From contig DWVJ01000043.1 of the NCBI GenBank assembly GCA_019120315.1, forward strand, positions 1 to 46,374: a stretch of 46,374 nt of DNA. The letters run 5' to 3'. Of the stretch, positions 10,856 to 20,916 are shown one piece after another (position 1 is the stretch's first letter; each line of letters begins with the position of its first letter). Made by a program: the position numbers and the translations under genes. The notes beneath the pieces were generated by a model. It did not search any database. It was given only the letters and a program-made list of their open reading frames with translations, and was not told where the DNA came from. The DNA is from Candidatus Ruminococcus avistercoris (GTDB lineage Bacteria; Bacillota; Clostridia; Lachnospirales; Lachnospiraceae).

Positions 10856-12619
10856 ATGAGCAGAGGCACGATAAAGAAAGTGGCAGGTCCGCTGGTCATC
10901 GCTGAAGGGATGCGGGATGCCAATATGTTTGATGTGGTGCGCGTCAGCAGCCAGCGGCTGATCGGTGAAATCATAGAGATACACGGGGAGGAAGCTTCCA
11001 TTCAGGTATATGAGGAGACCTCCGGACTAGGGCCGGGGGAACCGGTGGAATCTATGGAGACTCCTCTTTGCGTAGAGCTGGGGCCGGGGCTGATTTCCAG
11101 CATATATGATGGGATCCAGCGTCCCCTGGATGATATCATGAAACTTTCAGGAAATAACCTGAAACGAGGCGTGGAGGTTCCTGCGCTGAAGCGGGATAAG
11201 AAATGGCATTTTCAGCCGACGGTTTCTCCTGGGGAATCGGTGGAACCGGGCGATGTCATCGGTACCGTGCAGGAGACATCTTCGGTGCGGCAAAAGATTA
11301 TGATCCCCTACCCGTTAAAAGGAAGGATAAAAACCATCCGGGAAGGGGAGTTTACAGTGGACGAGACGGTGGCGGTTCTGGAAACGCAGACGGGAGAAGT
11401 ACTGCTGACTATGGTGCAGAAATGGCCGGTGCGTCAGGGCAGGCCCTACCGGAAAAAGCTTGCTCCCACCCTTCCACTGGTGACGGGGCAAAGAGTCATC
11501 GATACCTTTTTCCCCATTGCCAAAGGCGGCGTGGCGGCGGTGCCGGGACCCTTTGGCAGCGGGAAGACCGTGATCCAGCATCAGCTGGCAAAATGGGCGG
11601 AAGCGGATATCGTGGTGTATATCGGGTGCGGAGAGCGCGGAAATGAAATGACGGACGTACTGAATGAATTTCCGGAGCTGAAGGATCCCAAGACCGGGCG
11701 TTCGCTGATGGAGCGGACCGTGCTGATTGCCAATACTTCCGATATGCCGGTGGCGGCCCGGGAGGCGTCTATCTATACGGGGATTACCATTGCGGAGTAC
11801 TTCCGCGATATGGGATATTCCGTTGCGCTGATGGCGGACTCCACTTCCCGCTGGGCGGAAGCGCTGCGGGAAATGTCCGGACGCCTGGAAGAAATGCCGG
11901 GTGAAGAAGGATATCCGGCTTATCTGGGCAGCCGTCTGGCACAGTTTTACGAACGTGCCGGCCATGTGGTTTCTCTGGGAAAAGAAGGAAGAGAAGGCGC
12001 TTTGTCCGTCATCGGAGCCGTATCGCCTCCCGGAGGAGATATTTCCGAGCCGGTATCTCAGGCGACGCTGCGGATTGTCAAAGTATTCTGGGGACTGGAT
12101 TCCGCGCTGGCGTATAAGCGTCATTTCCCGGCTATCAACTGGCTGACCAGTTATTCTCAGTATTTGGACAGTCTGGGGAGCTGGTTCGACGGAAACGTCA
12201 GTGAAGACTGGATGGAAAACCGCCAGAAGCTGATGAGCCTTCTGCAGGATGAAGCGGAGCTGGAAGAGATCGTAAAAATGGTCGGTATGGATGCGCTGTC
12301 TCCCGCAGACCGGCTGAAAATGGAAGCAGCCCGTTCCGTGAGGGAAGATTTTCTGCATCAGAATTCCTTCCATGAGATCGATACTTATACTTCTCTGGAA
12401 AAACAGCTGCTTATGATGCGGCTTGTCATTGCCTATTACGAAAAATCCAAAGAAGCGCTGGATCAGGGAGCTTCCATTCACGGACTTTTGAATATGGCGG
12501 TGCGGGAACGGATCGGACGGTATAAATATACGCCGGAAAAGGATATCGAAAAAGAATATGAAGCCATCTGCGACGAGCTGACCACGGAGGCGGCACAGCA
12601 GATCGGAAAGGGGGAGTAA
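10856..12619 (+). CDS. ntpA: V-type ATPase catalytic subunit A
   Basis: This 587-residue protein is the catalytic subunit of the V1 head. Near residue 230 it carries the A-type P-loop GPFGSGKTV, followed by [13 protein letters not shown] with the catalytic glutamate region and later [27 protein letters not shown]. The extra non-homologous insert of A subunits precedes the P-loop. It uses ATP to turn the shaft and export ions, or may run in reverse as a synthase. It starts at ATG 10856 and is followed after three bases by ntpB. Confidence 0.97.
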   Translation: MSRGTIKKVAGPLVIAEGMRDANMFDVVRVSSQRLIGEIIEIHGEEASIQVYEETSGLGPGEPVESMETPLCVELGPGLISSIYDGIQRPLDDIMKLSGNNLKRGVEVPALKRDKKWHFQPTVSPGESVEPGDVIGTVQETSSVRQKIMIPYPLKGRIKTIREGEFTVDETVAVLETQTGEVLLTMVQKWPVRQGRPYRKKLAPTLPLVTGQRVIDTFFPIAKGGVAAVPGPFGSGKTVIQHQLAKWAEADIVVYIGCGERGNEMTDVLNEFPELKDPKTGRSLMERTVLIANTSDMPVAAREASIYTGITIAEYFRDMGYSVALMADSTSRWAEALREMSGRLEEMPGEEGYPAYLGSRLAQFYERAGHVVSLGKEGREGALSVIGAVSPPGGDISEPVSQATLRIVKVFWGLDSALAYKRHFPAINWLTSYSQYLDSLGSWFDGNVSEDWMENRQKLMSLLQDEAELEEIVKMVGMDALSPADRLKMEAARSVREDFLHQNSFHEIDTYTSLEKQLLMMRLVIAYYEKSKEALDQGASIHGLLNMAVRERIGRYKYTPEKDIEKEYEAICDELTTEAAQQIGKGE

Positions 12620-12622
12620 GAG

Positions 12623-14002
12623 ATGCCAAAAGAATACAGGACGATACAGGAAGTGGCCGGCCCCCTGATGCTGATCCGAGGAGTAGACCATGTGGCATAT
12701 GACGAGCTGGGGGAGATCCAGCTGGCCAGCGGAGAAGTAAGACGCTGCAAGGTGCTGGAGGTGGATGGAAGCAATGTGCTGGTACAGCTGTTTGAAAGTT
12801 CTACCGGCATCAACCTGTCCAACAGCAAGGTAAGATTTCTGGGAAGAAGTATGCAGCTGGGGGTTTCGGAAGATATGCTCGGCCGCGTCTTTGACGGACT
12901 GGGCCGTCCGGTGGACGGCGGGCCGCAGATCCTGCCGGAAGCCAGGATGGATATCAATGGTCTGCCCATGAATCCGGCGGCGAGAAGCTACCCGCAGGAA
13001 TTTATCCAGACGGGAATCTCGGCCATCGATGGTCTGAACACACTGGTGCGGGGCCAGAAGCTGCCTATTTTTTCCGCATCCGGTCTGCCCCATGCCAATC
13101 TGGCGGCCCAGATTGCCCGGCAGGCCAAGGTAAGGGGAACACAGGAACCCTTCGCGGTTGTATTTGCCGCCATGGGTATTACCTTTGAAGAATCTAATTT
13201 CTTTATTGAGAGTTTTAAAGAGACCGGCGCGATCGACCGGACGGTACTGTTCATCAATCTGGCCAATGATCCGGCGATCGAGCGAATCGCAACGCCCCAG
13301 ATGGCGCTGACGGCGGCGGAATATCTGGCATTTGAAAAGGACATGCATGTACTGGTTATCCTGACCGATATCACCAACTACGCTGACGCCCTGCGCGAGG
13401 TGTCGGCGGCGCGTAAGGAAGTGCCGGGACGCCGGGGATATCCGGGTTATATGTATACCAATCTGGCTTCCATCTATGAGAGAGCCGGAAGGCAGAAAGG
13501 GAAGAACGGCAGTATTACCATGATTCCCATCCTGACCATGCCGGAGGATGATAAGACCCATCCCATTCCCGACCTGACAGGGTATATCACGGAAGGGCAG
13601 ATTATCTTAAGCCGTGATCTGTACCGCAGGGGGATCAAACCGCCCATCGACGTACTGCCCTCGCTGTCCCGTCTGAAAGATAAAGGAATCGGGGAAGGAA
13701 AGACGAGAGCGGATCATTCCAATACCATGAATCAGCTGTTTGCGGCTTACGCCAGAGGAAAAGATGCCAAAGAGCTGATGGTGATTTTGGGAGAAGCGGC
13801 TTTGTCGGATATCGATCTGATCTATGCCAGATTTGCCGACGCCTTTGAACAGAAATACGTATCCCAGGGATACGATACCAACCGGGATATCGAAGAGACG
13901 CTGGATATCGGATGGGAGCTTCTTTCCATGCTGCCCAGAAGCGAGCTGAAACGGATCGACGACCGGTTCCTGGATCAGTACTATCAGACCGGAAAGGAGT
14001 GA
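12623..14002 (+). CDS. ntpB: V-type ATPase regulatory subunit B
   Basis: This 459-residue subunit alternates with A in the V1 hexamer. The normal P-loop is replaced by [19 protein letters not shown], as expected for the non-catalytic subunit, while [17 protein letters not shown] supplies conserved arginines for the A-B interface. GGGGGAG upstream supports ATG 12623. It ends six bases before ntpD. Confidence 0.97.
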   Translation: MPKEYRTIQEVAGPLMLIRGVDHVAYDELGEIQLASGEVRRCKVLEVDGSNVLVQLFESSTGINLSNSKVRFLGRSMQLGVSEDMLGRVFDGLGRPVDGGPQILPEARMDINGLPMNPAARSYPQEFIQTGISAIDGLNTLVRGQKLPIFSASGLPHANLAAQIARQAKVRGTQEPFAVVFAAMGITFEESNFFIESFKETGAIDRTVLFINLANDPAIERIATPQMALTAAEYLAFEKDMHVLVILTDITNYADALREVSAARKEVPGRRGYPGYMYTNLASIYERAGRQKGKNGSITMIPILTMPEDDKTHPIPDLTGYITEGQIILSRDLYRRGIKPPIDVLPSLSRLKDKGIGEGKTRADHSNTMNQLFAAYARGKDAKELMVILGEAALSDIDLIYARFADAFEQKYVSQGYDTNRDIEETLDIGWELLSMLPRSELKRIDDRFLDQYYQTGKE

Positions 14003-14008
14003 CGGGCT

Positions 14009-14671
14009 TTGGCACAGACACAGGTAAATCCGACCCGGATGGAACTGACACGGCTGAAGAAAAAGATGGTCACGGCTACCAGAGGCCATAAGCTGCTCAA
14101 AGACAAGCGGGATGAGCTGATGCGTCAGTTTATGGAGCTGGTGCGGGAAAACATGGAGTTAAGAGAGCGGGTGGAAAAAGGGATTCTTTCCGCGAATCAG
14201 AATTTTGTGATTGCCAGGGCCAGTATGACGGGAGAGGCCATGCATACGGCGCTGCTGGCGCCAAAGCAGGAGGTTTATCTGGAGCCGGATCATAAAAATG
14301 TCATGAGCGTGGACATACCGGTATTTGATTACCGTACCAGAACGCCGGACGACAATGATATCTATTCTTACGGTTTCGCCTTTACTTCCAGCGATCTGGA
14401 TGACGCGGTAAAATCACTGGCGGATATTCTGCCGGATATGATTCGTCTGGCGGAATGTGAAAAGTCCTGTCAGCTGATGGCGTCCGAGATCGAGAAAACC
14501 AGAAGAAGGGTGAATGCCCTGGAACATGTGATCATTCCCGAGACACAGGAGCATATCAAATATATTACCATGAAACTGGATGAGAACGAACGCAGTACGC
14601 AGATCCGGCTGATGAAAGTAAAGGATATGATGCTGGAAGCGGCCCATGGTTACCGCGAGAAGGAATATTAA
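14009..14671 (+). CDS. ntpD: V-type ATPase subunit D (central shaft)
   Basis: This 220-residue helical protein is the rotor shaft, a long antiparallel coiled coil turning inside A3B3. The start NPTRMELTRLKKKMVTATRG with HKLLKDKRDELMRQF is diagnostic. No ATG is available at the family start; TTG 14009 lies nine bases after AAAGGAG (13993-13999) and is chosen. It is the last gene of the operon; the extra ntpH and ntpJ genes of E. hirae are absent. Confidence 0.95.
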   Translation: MAQTQVNPTRMELTRLKKKMVTATRGHKLLKDKRDELMRQFMELVRENMELRERVEKGILSANQNFVIARASMTGEAMHTALLAPKQEVYLEPDHKNVMSVDIPVFDYRTRTPDDNDIYSYGFAFTSSDLDDAVKSLADILPDMIRLAECEKSCQLMASEIEKTRRRVNALEHVIIPETQEHIKYITMKLDENERSTQIRLMKVKDMMLEAAHGYREKEY

Positions 14672-14675
14672 GAGC

Positions 14676-14717
14676 AAAGGAGTGAAATCCCAGGCTGGGA
14701 GATCACTCCTTTTTCGG
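14676..14717. terminator. Terminator of the V-ATPase operon
   Basis: A 10-bp outer stem (14676-14685 with 14703-14712) and an inner TCCCA/TGGGA stem are followed by a T run on the plus strand. The stop codon of minus-strand dinB (14703-14705) lies inside the right arm, so the two convergent genes share this structure. Confidence 0.88.
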
Positions 14718-15959
14718 CGGCTGTTTTAAAAAGCTGCCCCGCTGCACGGCATCCCGGCCGTATTTCTGGCGGATGGAATCGAGAGCCTGTTCAAGCTGGC
14801 GCTGTTTTTTGGTATCGGCGGGGGAAGGGGAGACGCTCCCCTCTGCTTTCGGGACGGCCGGATCGTTTTGCGGGTAGTCAAAAATCGACATTTGAACCGG
14901 CGTATCATCGGATACCAGTTTGGAAGTGCGGATCCCCAGAAGGCGGATGGGAGACTGGTTCCACAGTTCGTCGAAAAGAATACAGGCCGCCCGGTACAAG
15001 GTGTCGGTGGTGTTGGACGGAGAGGACAGTCCCATCTGGTGGGAACAGGTTTCGAAGGTATGATATTTAATTTCCACACAGATACTCCCCGCCATCATAC
15101 CGGCCTTTCGCAGGCGGCCGGAAACGCTTTCCGCCAGAGAAAGAAGGATCTGACATGCTTCTTTTCGGGTGAGCGCGTCCCGGGAGAGGGTGATGGAATT
15201 TCCCACTCCTTTTGCTTTTTCCGGCTGGAACTGAAACGGACGCAGATCGATGCCGTTGGCGAACTCCCACATCTGGCGGCCGTGGCTTTTAAAATGGGCG
15301 GCGAGAAATTCAGGGTCGGAAGCGGCCAGTTCTCCGATGGTATGGATCCCCAGCTGCTGCAGCCTGGCGGCGCTGGAGCGGCCGACGGTATACAGTTCTC
15401 CCACAGGAAGCGGCCACATTTTCTTTGGGATTTCTTCCATATATAAAGTATGAATCCGGTCAGGTTTTTGAAAGTCGCTGGCCATTTTTGCCAGCAGCTT
15501 ATTGGGAGCGATCCCGATGTTGACGGTAAATCCCAGTTCCCGGAAGATGTGTTCTTTTATGATGGAAGCGGCTTTGACGGGAGAGGGGAACCGGAACGCG
15601 ATGGGGGTATAGTAAAGGAAACATTCATCTACCGACAGCTGTTCCAGATCGGAAGTGTAGGAGGCCAGCAGGCTCATCATACGGCGGCTGTATCGGCGGT
15701 AGAGCTCATGATCCGGCGGCGCCATAACCAGTGAAGGGCATTTTTTCAGGGCGGAAGCGACCGGCTCGCCGGTGACGATGCCGTAGGCTTTGGCCGGTGT
15801 GGACTTGGCCAGTACGACGCCGTGGCGTTTCTTTTCATCTCCGCCGATGATGGAAGGGATGGTACGCAGATCCGGACCGTCTCCGGTCTTCAGGTTTTCC
15901 ACAGAGGTCCAGCTTAAGTAAGCTGAATTGACGTCGATGTGAAAAAATATTTCAGACAT
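14703..15959 (-). CDS. dinB: DNA polymerase IV (Y family)
   Basis: This 418-residue Y-family polymerase copies damaged templates with low fidelity. Metal-binding residues are in FFHIDVNSAYLSW (residues about 5-17) and SVDECFLYY (about 105-113). The thumb HhH region is around GIHTIGELAAS, the little finger follows, and near the C-terminus QMSIFDYPQ resembles a beta-clamp binding motif (QxxLF type). AGGAGGA just upstream supports the start at 15957-15959. It faces the alarmone synthetase gene across an 83-base shared promoter gap. No LexA-type operator was recognised. Confidence 0.95.
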   Translation of the reverse strand: MSEIFFHIDVNSAYLSWTSVENLKTGDGPDLRTIPSIIGGDEKKRHGVVLAKSTPAKAYGIVTGEPVASALKKCPSLVMAPPDHELYRRYSRRMMSLLASYTSDLEQLSVDECFLYYTPIAFRFPSPVKAASIIKEHIFRELGFTVNIGIAPNKLLAKMASDFQKPDRIHTLYMEEIPKKMWPLPVGELYTVGRSSAARLQQLGIHTIGELAASDPEFLAAHFKSHGRQMWEFANGIDLRPFQFQPEKAKGVGNSITLSRDALTRKEACQILLSLAESVSGRLRKAGMMAGSICVEIKYHTFETCSHQMGLSSPSNTTDTLYRAACILFDELWNQSPIRLLGIRTSKLVSDDTPVQMSIFDYPQNDPAVPKAEGSVSPSPADTKKQRQLEQALDSIRQKYGRDAVQRGSFLKQPPKKE

Positions 15960-15963
15960 ACAA

Positions 15964-15993
15964 TTTCCTCCTTCCGTCTTTTATGGTATTATA
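15964..15993. promoter_or_regulatory. Overlapping face-to-face promoters of dinB and relQ
   Basis: On the minus strand TATAAT (15993-15988) lies 17 bases from TTTTCA, a fair -35, and drives dinB. On the plus strand an extended -10 TGGTATTAT (15984-15992) could drive the alarmone synthetase. The two -10 elements share the same bases, so both promoters could not be opened at once. Confidence 0.5.
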
Positions 15994-16042
15994 TCAGGGA
16001 TAACAGTAAATGAAAAGCACAGAAAACACAGGAGGAAAGGCA

Positions 16043-16732
16043 ATGAATACGACAGAAGATCAAAAAGAGCTGGACTGGCTGCAGATGGAAAATCCGGAGC
16101 TTTTTTCGGAACATGCCCGGAAATTCTCCGATCTGATGATGATATACCGCTGTGCGATCCGGGAAGTACAGACCAAGCTGGAGGTTTTGAATGATGAATT
16201 TTCTGTGCGCCATCGCAGAAATCCCATTGTGTCCATAAAAACCAGGGTGAAAAAGCCTCTGAGCATTGCCAGAAAAATGCAGAAAAATCAGATCCCGCTC
16301 ACAACGGAAGCTATGGCGGAGAATATGCATGATATTGCGGGAGTGCGGGTGATCTGTGCTTTTATCGACGATATTTATCACATCGCCCAGCTTCTTGCCC
16401 AGCAGGACGATATCCGGGTGTACCGTATCAAAGATTATATTCAGATGCCAAAGCCAAACGGTTACCGCAGCTATCATATGATTGTGGAGATTCCGGTCTT
16501 TTTTTCCGAGAAGAAGGAGTATGTGAAAGTGGAAGTGCAGATCCGCACCATGGCGATGGACTTCTGGGCCAGCCTGGAACATCAGATCCGTTATAAGAAG
16601 CAGATCAGTGATCAGGAGGAGCTGCAAAAAATCAGCCAGGAATTGCTGGAATGCGCGGAAATCATTGCGCAGACGGATGTGCGGATGCAGAATATCAAGG
16701 AAATGATCGGTGAATTCTGCGAGGTGGATTAA
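16043..16732 (+). CDS. relQ: Small alarmone synthetase (RelQ/YjbM-like)
   Basis: This 229-residue protein contains only the (p)ppGpp synthetase domain; the HD hydrolase, TGS and ACT domains of long RelA/SpoT enzymes are absent. Residues about 60-85 carry the RVKKPLSIARKM substrate block, then DIAGVRVICAF, KDYIQMPKPNGYRSYHMIVE and VEVQIRTMAMDFWASLEHQ with the catalytic glutamate. It transfers pyrophosphate from ATP to GTP or GDP to make the stringent-response signal. AGGAGG before ATG 16043 decides the start over an earlier ATG at 16010, which has no ribosome site. RelQ versus RelP cannot be settled firmly by eye. Confidence 0.9.
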   Translation: MNTTEDQKELDWLQMENPELFSEHARKFSDLMMIYRCAIREVQTKLEVLNDEFSVRHRRNPIVSIKTRVKKPLSIARKMQKNQIPLTTEAMAENMHDIAGVRVICAFIDDIYHIAQLLAQQDDIRVYRIKDYIQMPKPNGYRSYHMIVEIPVFFSEKKEYVKVEVQIRTMAMDFWASLEHQIRYKKQISDQEELQKISQELLECAEIIAQTDVRMQNIKEMIGEFCEVD

Positions 16733-16735
16733 GGA

Positions 16736-16765
16736 TTGCCCAAGGAAAAGAAAGCCGCATATACT
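16736..16765 (+). promoter_or_regulatory. Possible promoter for the 16793 gene
   Basis: TTGCCC (16736-16741) and TATACT (16760-16765) are 18 bases apart, directly after the relQ stop. The match is fair, and the start codon follows about 20 bases after the expected transcription start. Confidence 0.4.
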
Positions 16766-16792
16766 ATACAAAACGACTGACAGGGGTTTTTG

Positions 16793-17161
16793 ATGTTTTT
16801 GGAAGGAAATATACCTCTTTTTCCGGCGCGGTTTGATATGAATTCCTGGGAACAGGAACAGATGCAGGAGAGAGAGGCGCGGCTGATGAAATCTTTTTTT
16901 CCGCAGACGGCGGCGAAAGTGCAAAGTCTGGTGGAAAAAGAATGTGACCGCCTGGAATATGACGGCAGTATGCTGTATGACGAGTATCCGGATAAATTTA
17001 TGATGGAACAGATCTGCAGGAAGATCGAAAGAGAAGCCGGGAATGGAGAAGTTCTGGCACAGACGGAAAAGACAATGGAAATGGGAGAACTGATCCGGGT
17101 TCTTTTTTTTCATGAACTGTACCGCAGGCGCTGCCGCCGCAGAAGATGCAGGTATTTTTAA
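16793..17161 (+). CDS. Small unknown protein with Arg/Cys-rich tail
   Basis: This 122-residue protein is not recognised. It starts with MFLEGNIPLFPARFD, is mainly acidic and helical in the middle (many Glu, Met and Gln), has no signal peptide or membrane segment, and ends in a striking RRRCRRRRCRYF tail. AGGGG at 16782-16786 suits ATG 16793; a TTG just before is less likely. It stands between the alarmone synthetase and a methyltransferase, on the same strand. The basic tail may contact nucleic acid or membranes, but this is only inference. Confidence 0.65.
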   Translation: MFLEGNIPLFPARFDMNSWEQEQMQEREARLMKSFFPQTAAKVQSLVEKECDRLEYDGSMLYDEYPDKFMMEQICRKIEREAGNGEVLAQTEKTMEMGELIRVLFFHELYRRRCRRRRCRYF

Positions 17162-17200
17162 ATTGTAGTTGAGGTTTTTTGGGAAAACGATTACAATGAA

Positions 17201-17223
17201 TAGGGTGACGCCAGGTCACCCTA
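17201..17223 (+). promoter_or_regulatory. Leader hairpin before the methyltransferase gene
   Basis: TAGGGTGAC (17201-17209) and GTCACCCTA (17215-17223) form a perfect 9-bp stem with a 5-base loop, 23 bases before ATG 17247. There is no T run. It could be an mRNA stem in the leader or a palindromic protein site. Confidence 0.5.
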
Positions 17224-17246
17224 ATGTCAATATAAAGGATAACAGA

Positions 17247-18431
17247 ATGGAGAAATTAAGGGAAATATTGGAACAGTGTCTGACGGAGGAACTGGGGCAG
17301 ATTGTCATCAGCAAAGCCCGTCAGGATAAAAATATCACAAAGGTGAAAATCCGGCCGGTACTTATGAAGGGCGAACTGTACTTCCAGGCTTCCACCACTG
17401 TGGGTACCAGGCAGCTGCATAAAAATTACCGGAAAGAGGAGATGATAGGAGAAATCCTGGAATTGATGGAGCGTCAGTTCGGCCAGCTGCAGCTTACCTC
17501 ACGAAAGACGGATGCCACTGCCCTGGTGAGCAAAAAAGGGAAAATGACGGTGAAAAGCAAAAAGCACCGGGCATTGGATTCCTGCGAGGTCAGTCTGGAG
17601 CACAACCGTCAAAAAGAGTATATTCTCCCGGTGGGAAAACCGGTGGAATTTCTTATCGATCTGGGAGTGATGCGCAGTGACGGCCAGATCGTTCACGCAA
17701 AATACGATAAATTCCGACAGATCAACCGTTTTTTGGAGTTTATAGCGGACATCCTTCCGCAGCTTGACAAAGACAGAGAGATTACCATCGTGGATTTCGG
17801 ATGCGGCAAATCTTACCTTACCTTTGCCATGTATTATTATCTTCATCATATAAAAGAATATGATGTGCGGATCATCGGTCTGGATCTGAAAGAAGATGTG
17901 ATCTGCCGCTGCAATGAACTGCGCGCCAGATACGGCTTTGAGAAGCTGGATTTTTGCATTGGCGATATTGCCGCTTTTGAGCGGAAGGAACCGGTGGATA
18001 TGGTGGTAACCCTTCACGCCTGCGATACGGCGACGGATTTTGCGCTGGCTAAGGCGGTAGGATGGTCGGCCTCGGTGATTCTTTCCGTTCCCTGCTGTCA
18101 GCATGAGCTGAATGAGCAGATTTCCTGCGAAGCGCTGGAACCGGTGCTGTCCTATGGAATTATAAAAGAAAGGATGGCGGCTCTGGTTACGGACGCTCTT
18201 CGCGCGCAGATGCTGCAGGAGCAGGGGTATGAGACGCAGATACTGGAATTTATCGACATGGAGCATACGCCGAAAAATCTGCTGATCCGTGCGGTGAAAA
18301 CAGGAAAGGCTGGAAAGAAGAACGACAGGCTGGACAGGTGTATGGAGTTTCTTCACGTGGAGCCGACGCTGAAGCATCTGCTGAGTTCAAAGGAGAACCG
18401 GGAGGCGACAGATGAAAAAAAGTTTGATTAA
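17247..18431 (+). CDS. SAM-dependent methyltransferase (PF13679-like)
   Basis: This 394-residue protein has a class I methyltransferase domain in its second half. Motif I is IVDFGCGKSYLTFAMYYYL (about residues 180-200), followed by RIIGLDLKEDVI, the family hallmark VTLHACDTATDFALAKAV and PCCQHE, all matching the PF13679 type. The first 150 residues are a mixed domain of unknown role. The acceptor molecule is unknown; RNA or protein are possible. AAAGGATA before ATG 17247 decides the start, as an earlier in-frame ATG at 17169 lies before the leader hairpin. The end overlaps the next gene by 20 bases, so the two are probably translationally coupled. Confidence 0.85.
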   Translation: MEKLREILEQCLTEELGQIVISKARQDKNITKVKIRPVLMKGELYFQASTTVGTRQLHKNYRKEEMIGEILELMERQFGQLQLTSRKTDATALVSKKGKMTVKSKKHRALDSCEVSLEHNRQKEYILPVGKPVEFLIDLGVMRSDGQIVHAKYDKFRQINRFLEFIADILPQLDKDREITIVDFGCGKSYLTFAMYYYLHHIKEYDVRIIGLDLKEDVICRCNELRARYGFEKLDFCIGDIAAFERKEPVDMVVTLHACDTATDFALAKAVGWSASVILSVPCCQHELNEQISCEALEPVLSYGIIKERMAALVTDALRAQMLQEQGYETQILEFIDMEHTPKNLLIRAVKTGKAGKKNDRLDRCMEFLHVEPTLKHLLSSKENREATDEKKFD

Positions 18432-20895
18432 AGGCCTGATTCTTGGCGTTATTTTCGTCTTTTCCATCATACTTTTTTCCAACATGATGAACAAAGATCT
18501 GACGGAAGAGCTGGGGGAGATGGAAGAACCCTCTCTTCCGGTGCTGTATATGGAACTGTCGGATATACTGGTAAATCCCATGTATGGCAATCGCACCGAG
18601 CTGGAACCTATGTATTGCCGGGACAGCATCACGCCGGTTACGACGCAGCAGGAATTGACGGTGGTGGCAGAAACGCTGGACAATGATATTGAAGATATCG
18701 CCTACCGGGTAACCAGCGCAGACGGCAGCCAGACGGTGGAGGAAGGCAATCTGAATAATCTGTCCGAGGAGGACGGTTATATCCGGGTGGATTTTGAGCT
18801 GGAGAACCGGATCCTGATGGATCAGGAATATATGCTGTGTTTCATTGTGGATTACGGTGGAAGCGATCCGGCATATTATTATACCAGGATTGTCCAAAGA
18901 GCCGGTCTGAATACCAGTCAGTATCTGGAATTTGTGCAGGATTTCTATGAGAGATGCATGAGCAAAGAAACCGCCTCCAGTCTGACGCAGTATATTGAGC
19001 CGGAGGATTATGTGACCAACAGCAGTTATACCAGGATCAATATTCACTCCAGTTTTGATCAGATCACCTGGGGCGAGATGGCGCCCACGCTGGTTCGCAG
19101 AGCCGTCCCCGTGATCAAGGAGATTAACGGAACTACCTGCAGTATCTCTCAGGAGTACGGGATTGTCTCTCTGGACACGGAAGACAATACGGAGCACTAC
19201 AACGTGCATGAATTTTACCGGATGCGATACTCCCAGTCCCGTGTAATGCTGCTGGATTTCGAGCGCAGCGCGCAGCAGATTTTCGATGCGGATCTGCCGG
19301 TTCTGACCAGTCAGGGAATCAATCTTGGCATGGCGGACCCGGAGTTTTCCTATACCACCAATCAGAACGCGGATATCGTTGCCTTTGTGCAGGAAGGAGA
19401 GCTGTGGACATATAACCGCAGCGCCAATAAAGCGGCGCATGTGTTCGGCTTTCGGGATCAGAAACAGGAAGAAGGACAGGATCCGCGAAGAGTTCACTCG
19501 GATTATGATATCCGGATCATCCGGGTCGGGGAGACGGGAGATGTGGATTTTGCCGTCTGCGGATATATGAATTGCGGCGATCAGGAAGGATACACCGGCG
19601 TGGCGGTTTACCATTACAGCGCAGAGCGCAATGTGACGGAGGAAGAAGTCTTTGTACCGGGTACGGTGTCCGGAGATTTTCTGATGGACGACCTGGAAAA
19701 GCTGACTTATGTCAGTCAGGATAATCAGTTTTATTTCCTGATGGAGAACACGCTGTATCACGTGGATATGGAGGAAAAAACCTGCGAAACATTGTTGGAA
19801 GACATTTCTGACGATTGTATGGCGGTTTCCCGATCCCAGGCGTCGGCGGCCTGGATGAAGGAGATGGATCCCAACCATTCCACCACTGTCATACAGATGG
19901 ATCTGGAGACCGGAGAGCAAAAAGAGATTACAGCGCCAGAAGGGGAATATATCCGGGCGCTGGGTTACATCAACGATGATCTGATTTATGGCTTTGCGAG
20001 AGAGGAAGACATCCTCACAGACGCTTCCGGAAACACCACCTTTGCCATGCATACGGTGCAGATTGTCAATCCCCAGGGAGAGGTGGTCAAAGAATACAGC
20101 GAGGATGGGATCTGGGTCAGCGATGCGGTTATGCAGGAAGGCCTGGTGGAGCTGAAACGGGTGCAGTGGCAGAATGAAGCTTATGTTCCCGTTGACAGCG
20201 AAAATGTGATGAATAATCCGCAGGAGACAGAAGAAACAGTGGAGATTCATTTAAGCGTCAACGCCAGAAAGGGAACCCAGGTGGCCCTGGACTTCAGTAA
20301 AAATGCCCAGAGCAGCAAACTGCTGGTGGTAAATTCCGAATACGTTATTTCCAAAGAAAACCGGACTGTGGCTGTGGAATCTGCTCAGTCAAAGCGGCCG
20401 GAACTGTATTATATCTATGCCGAAGGAAGATTATACGATACCAGTACCAGCGCAAATGATGCCATTATGAAAGCGGATGAGGCGGCCGGCGTGGTGCTGG
20501 ACAGCAGCCAGCAGTATGTGTGGGAGAGAGGAAATCAGCAGGATAAGAATCAGCTTACGACAGAAGAAATCCCCCAGGCGGTACTGGAGGGGACGATGGA
20601 TGTCACCAAACTGGCGCAGTCTCTGGGCGCGGGATATGAGGTGCTGGATCTTTCTGGCTGTACGCTGGAAAGCGTCCTGTATCAGGTCAGTGAGGACCGG
20701 GCGGTGATCGCGCTCACGCCCACAGGCGAAAGCGTTGTGATCGTGGGATACGATATGTTTAATACCATACTTTATAATCCGGCCACAAAAGAGACATACT
20801 ATTACGGCATCAATGACAGCACAAACCTGTTCAACAGTGCAGGAAATGTATTTTACAGTTACATGGAAACCTTTGAGTCCAGGACAGCACATTAA
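18412..20895 (+). CDS. Membrane-anchored extracellular protein, propeller-like, function unknown
   Basis: This 827-residue protein has one N-terminal membrane helix (about residues 7-27: GLILGVIFVFSIILF) without a clear cleavage site and is otherwise hydrophilic, so it is probably anchored with the bulk outside. From about residue 300 it is strand-rich with repeating segments such as FYFLMENTLYHVDMEEK and DLETGEQKEITAPEGEYIRALGYIND, typical of WD-like or six/seven-bladed beta-propellers. It is not recognised as a named family. GGGAGG precedes ATG 18412, inside the end of the methyltransferase gene. The M29 peptidase follows after 21 bases. A sensor, scaffold or wall-associated role is possible; nothing in the sequence decides it. 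Confidence 0.75.
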   Translation: MKKSLIKGLILGVIFVFSIILFSNMMNKDLTEELGEMEEPSLPVLYMELSDILVNPMYGNRTELEPMYCRDSITPVTTQQELTVVAETLDNDIEDIAYRVTSADGSQTVEEGNLNNLSEEDGYIRVDFELENRILMDQEYMLCFIVDYGGSDPAYYYTRIVQRAGLNTSQYLEFVQDFYERCMSKETASSLTQYIEPEDYVTNSSYTRINIHSSFDQITWGEMAPTLVRRAVPVIKEINGTTCSISQEYGIVSLDTEDNTEHYNVHEFYRMRYSQSRVMLLDFERSAQQIFDADLPVLTSQGINLGMADPEFSYTTNQNADIVAFVQEGELWTYNRSANKAAHVFGFRDQKQEEGQDPRRVHSDYDIRIIRVGETGDVDFAVCGYMNCGDQEGYTGVAVYHYSAERNVTEEEVFVPGTVSGDFLMDDLEKLTYVSQDNQFYFLMENTLYHVDMEEKTCETLLEDISDDCMAVSRSQASAAWMKEMDPNHSTTVIQMDLETGEQKEITAPEGEYIRALGYINDDLIYGFAREEDILTDASGNTTFAMHTVQIVNPQGEVVKEYSEDGIWVSDAVMQEGLVELKRVQWQNEAYVPVDSENVMNNPQETEETVEIHLSVNARKGTQVALDFSKNAQSSKLLVVNSEYVISKENRTVAVESAQSKRPELYYIYAEGRLYDTSTSANDAIMKADEAAGVVLDSSQQYVWERGNQQDKNQLTTEEIPQAVLEGTMDVTKLAQSLGAGYEVLDLSGCTLESVLYQVSEDRAVIALTPTGESVVIVGYDMFNTILYNPATKETYYYGINDSTNLFNSAGNVFYSYMETFESRTAH

Positions 20896-20916
20896 AGAAA
20901 GAAGGAAGATGATTAT

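Noticed and set aside
11315..13561. A 748-codon open frame on the minus strand
   Set aside because: It lies wholly opposite ntpA and ntpB, has low-complexity His/Arg/Gln-rich translation and no ribosome site; it is a shadow of codon bias.
18250..20250. A 666-codon open frame on the minus strand
   Set aside because: It is opposite the methyltransferase and membrane protein genes and shows no family features.
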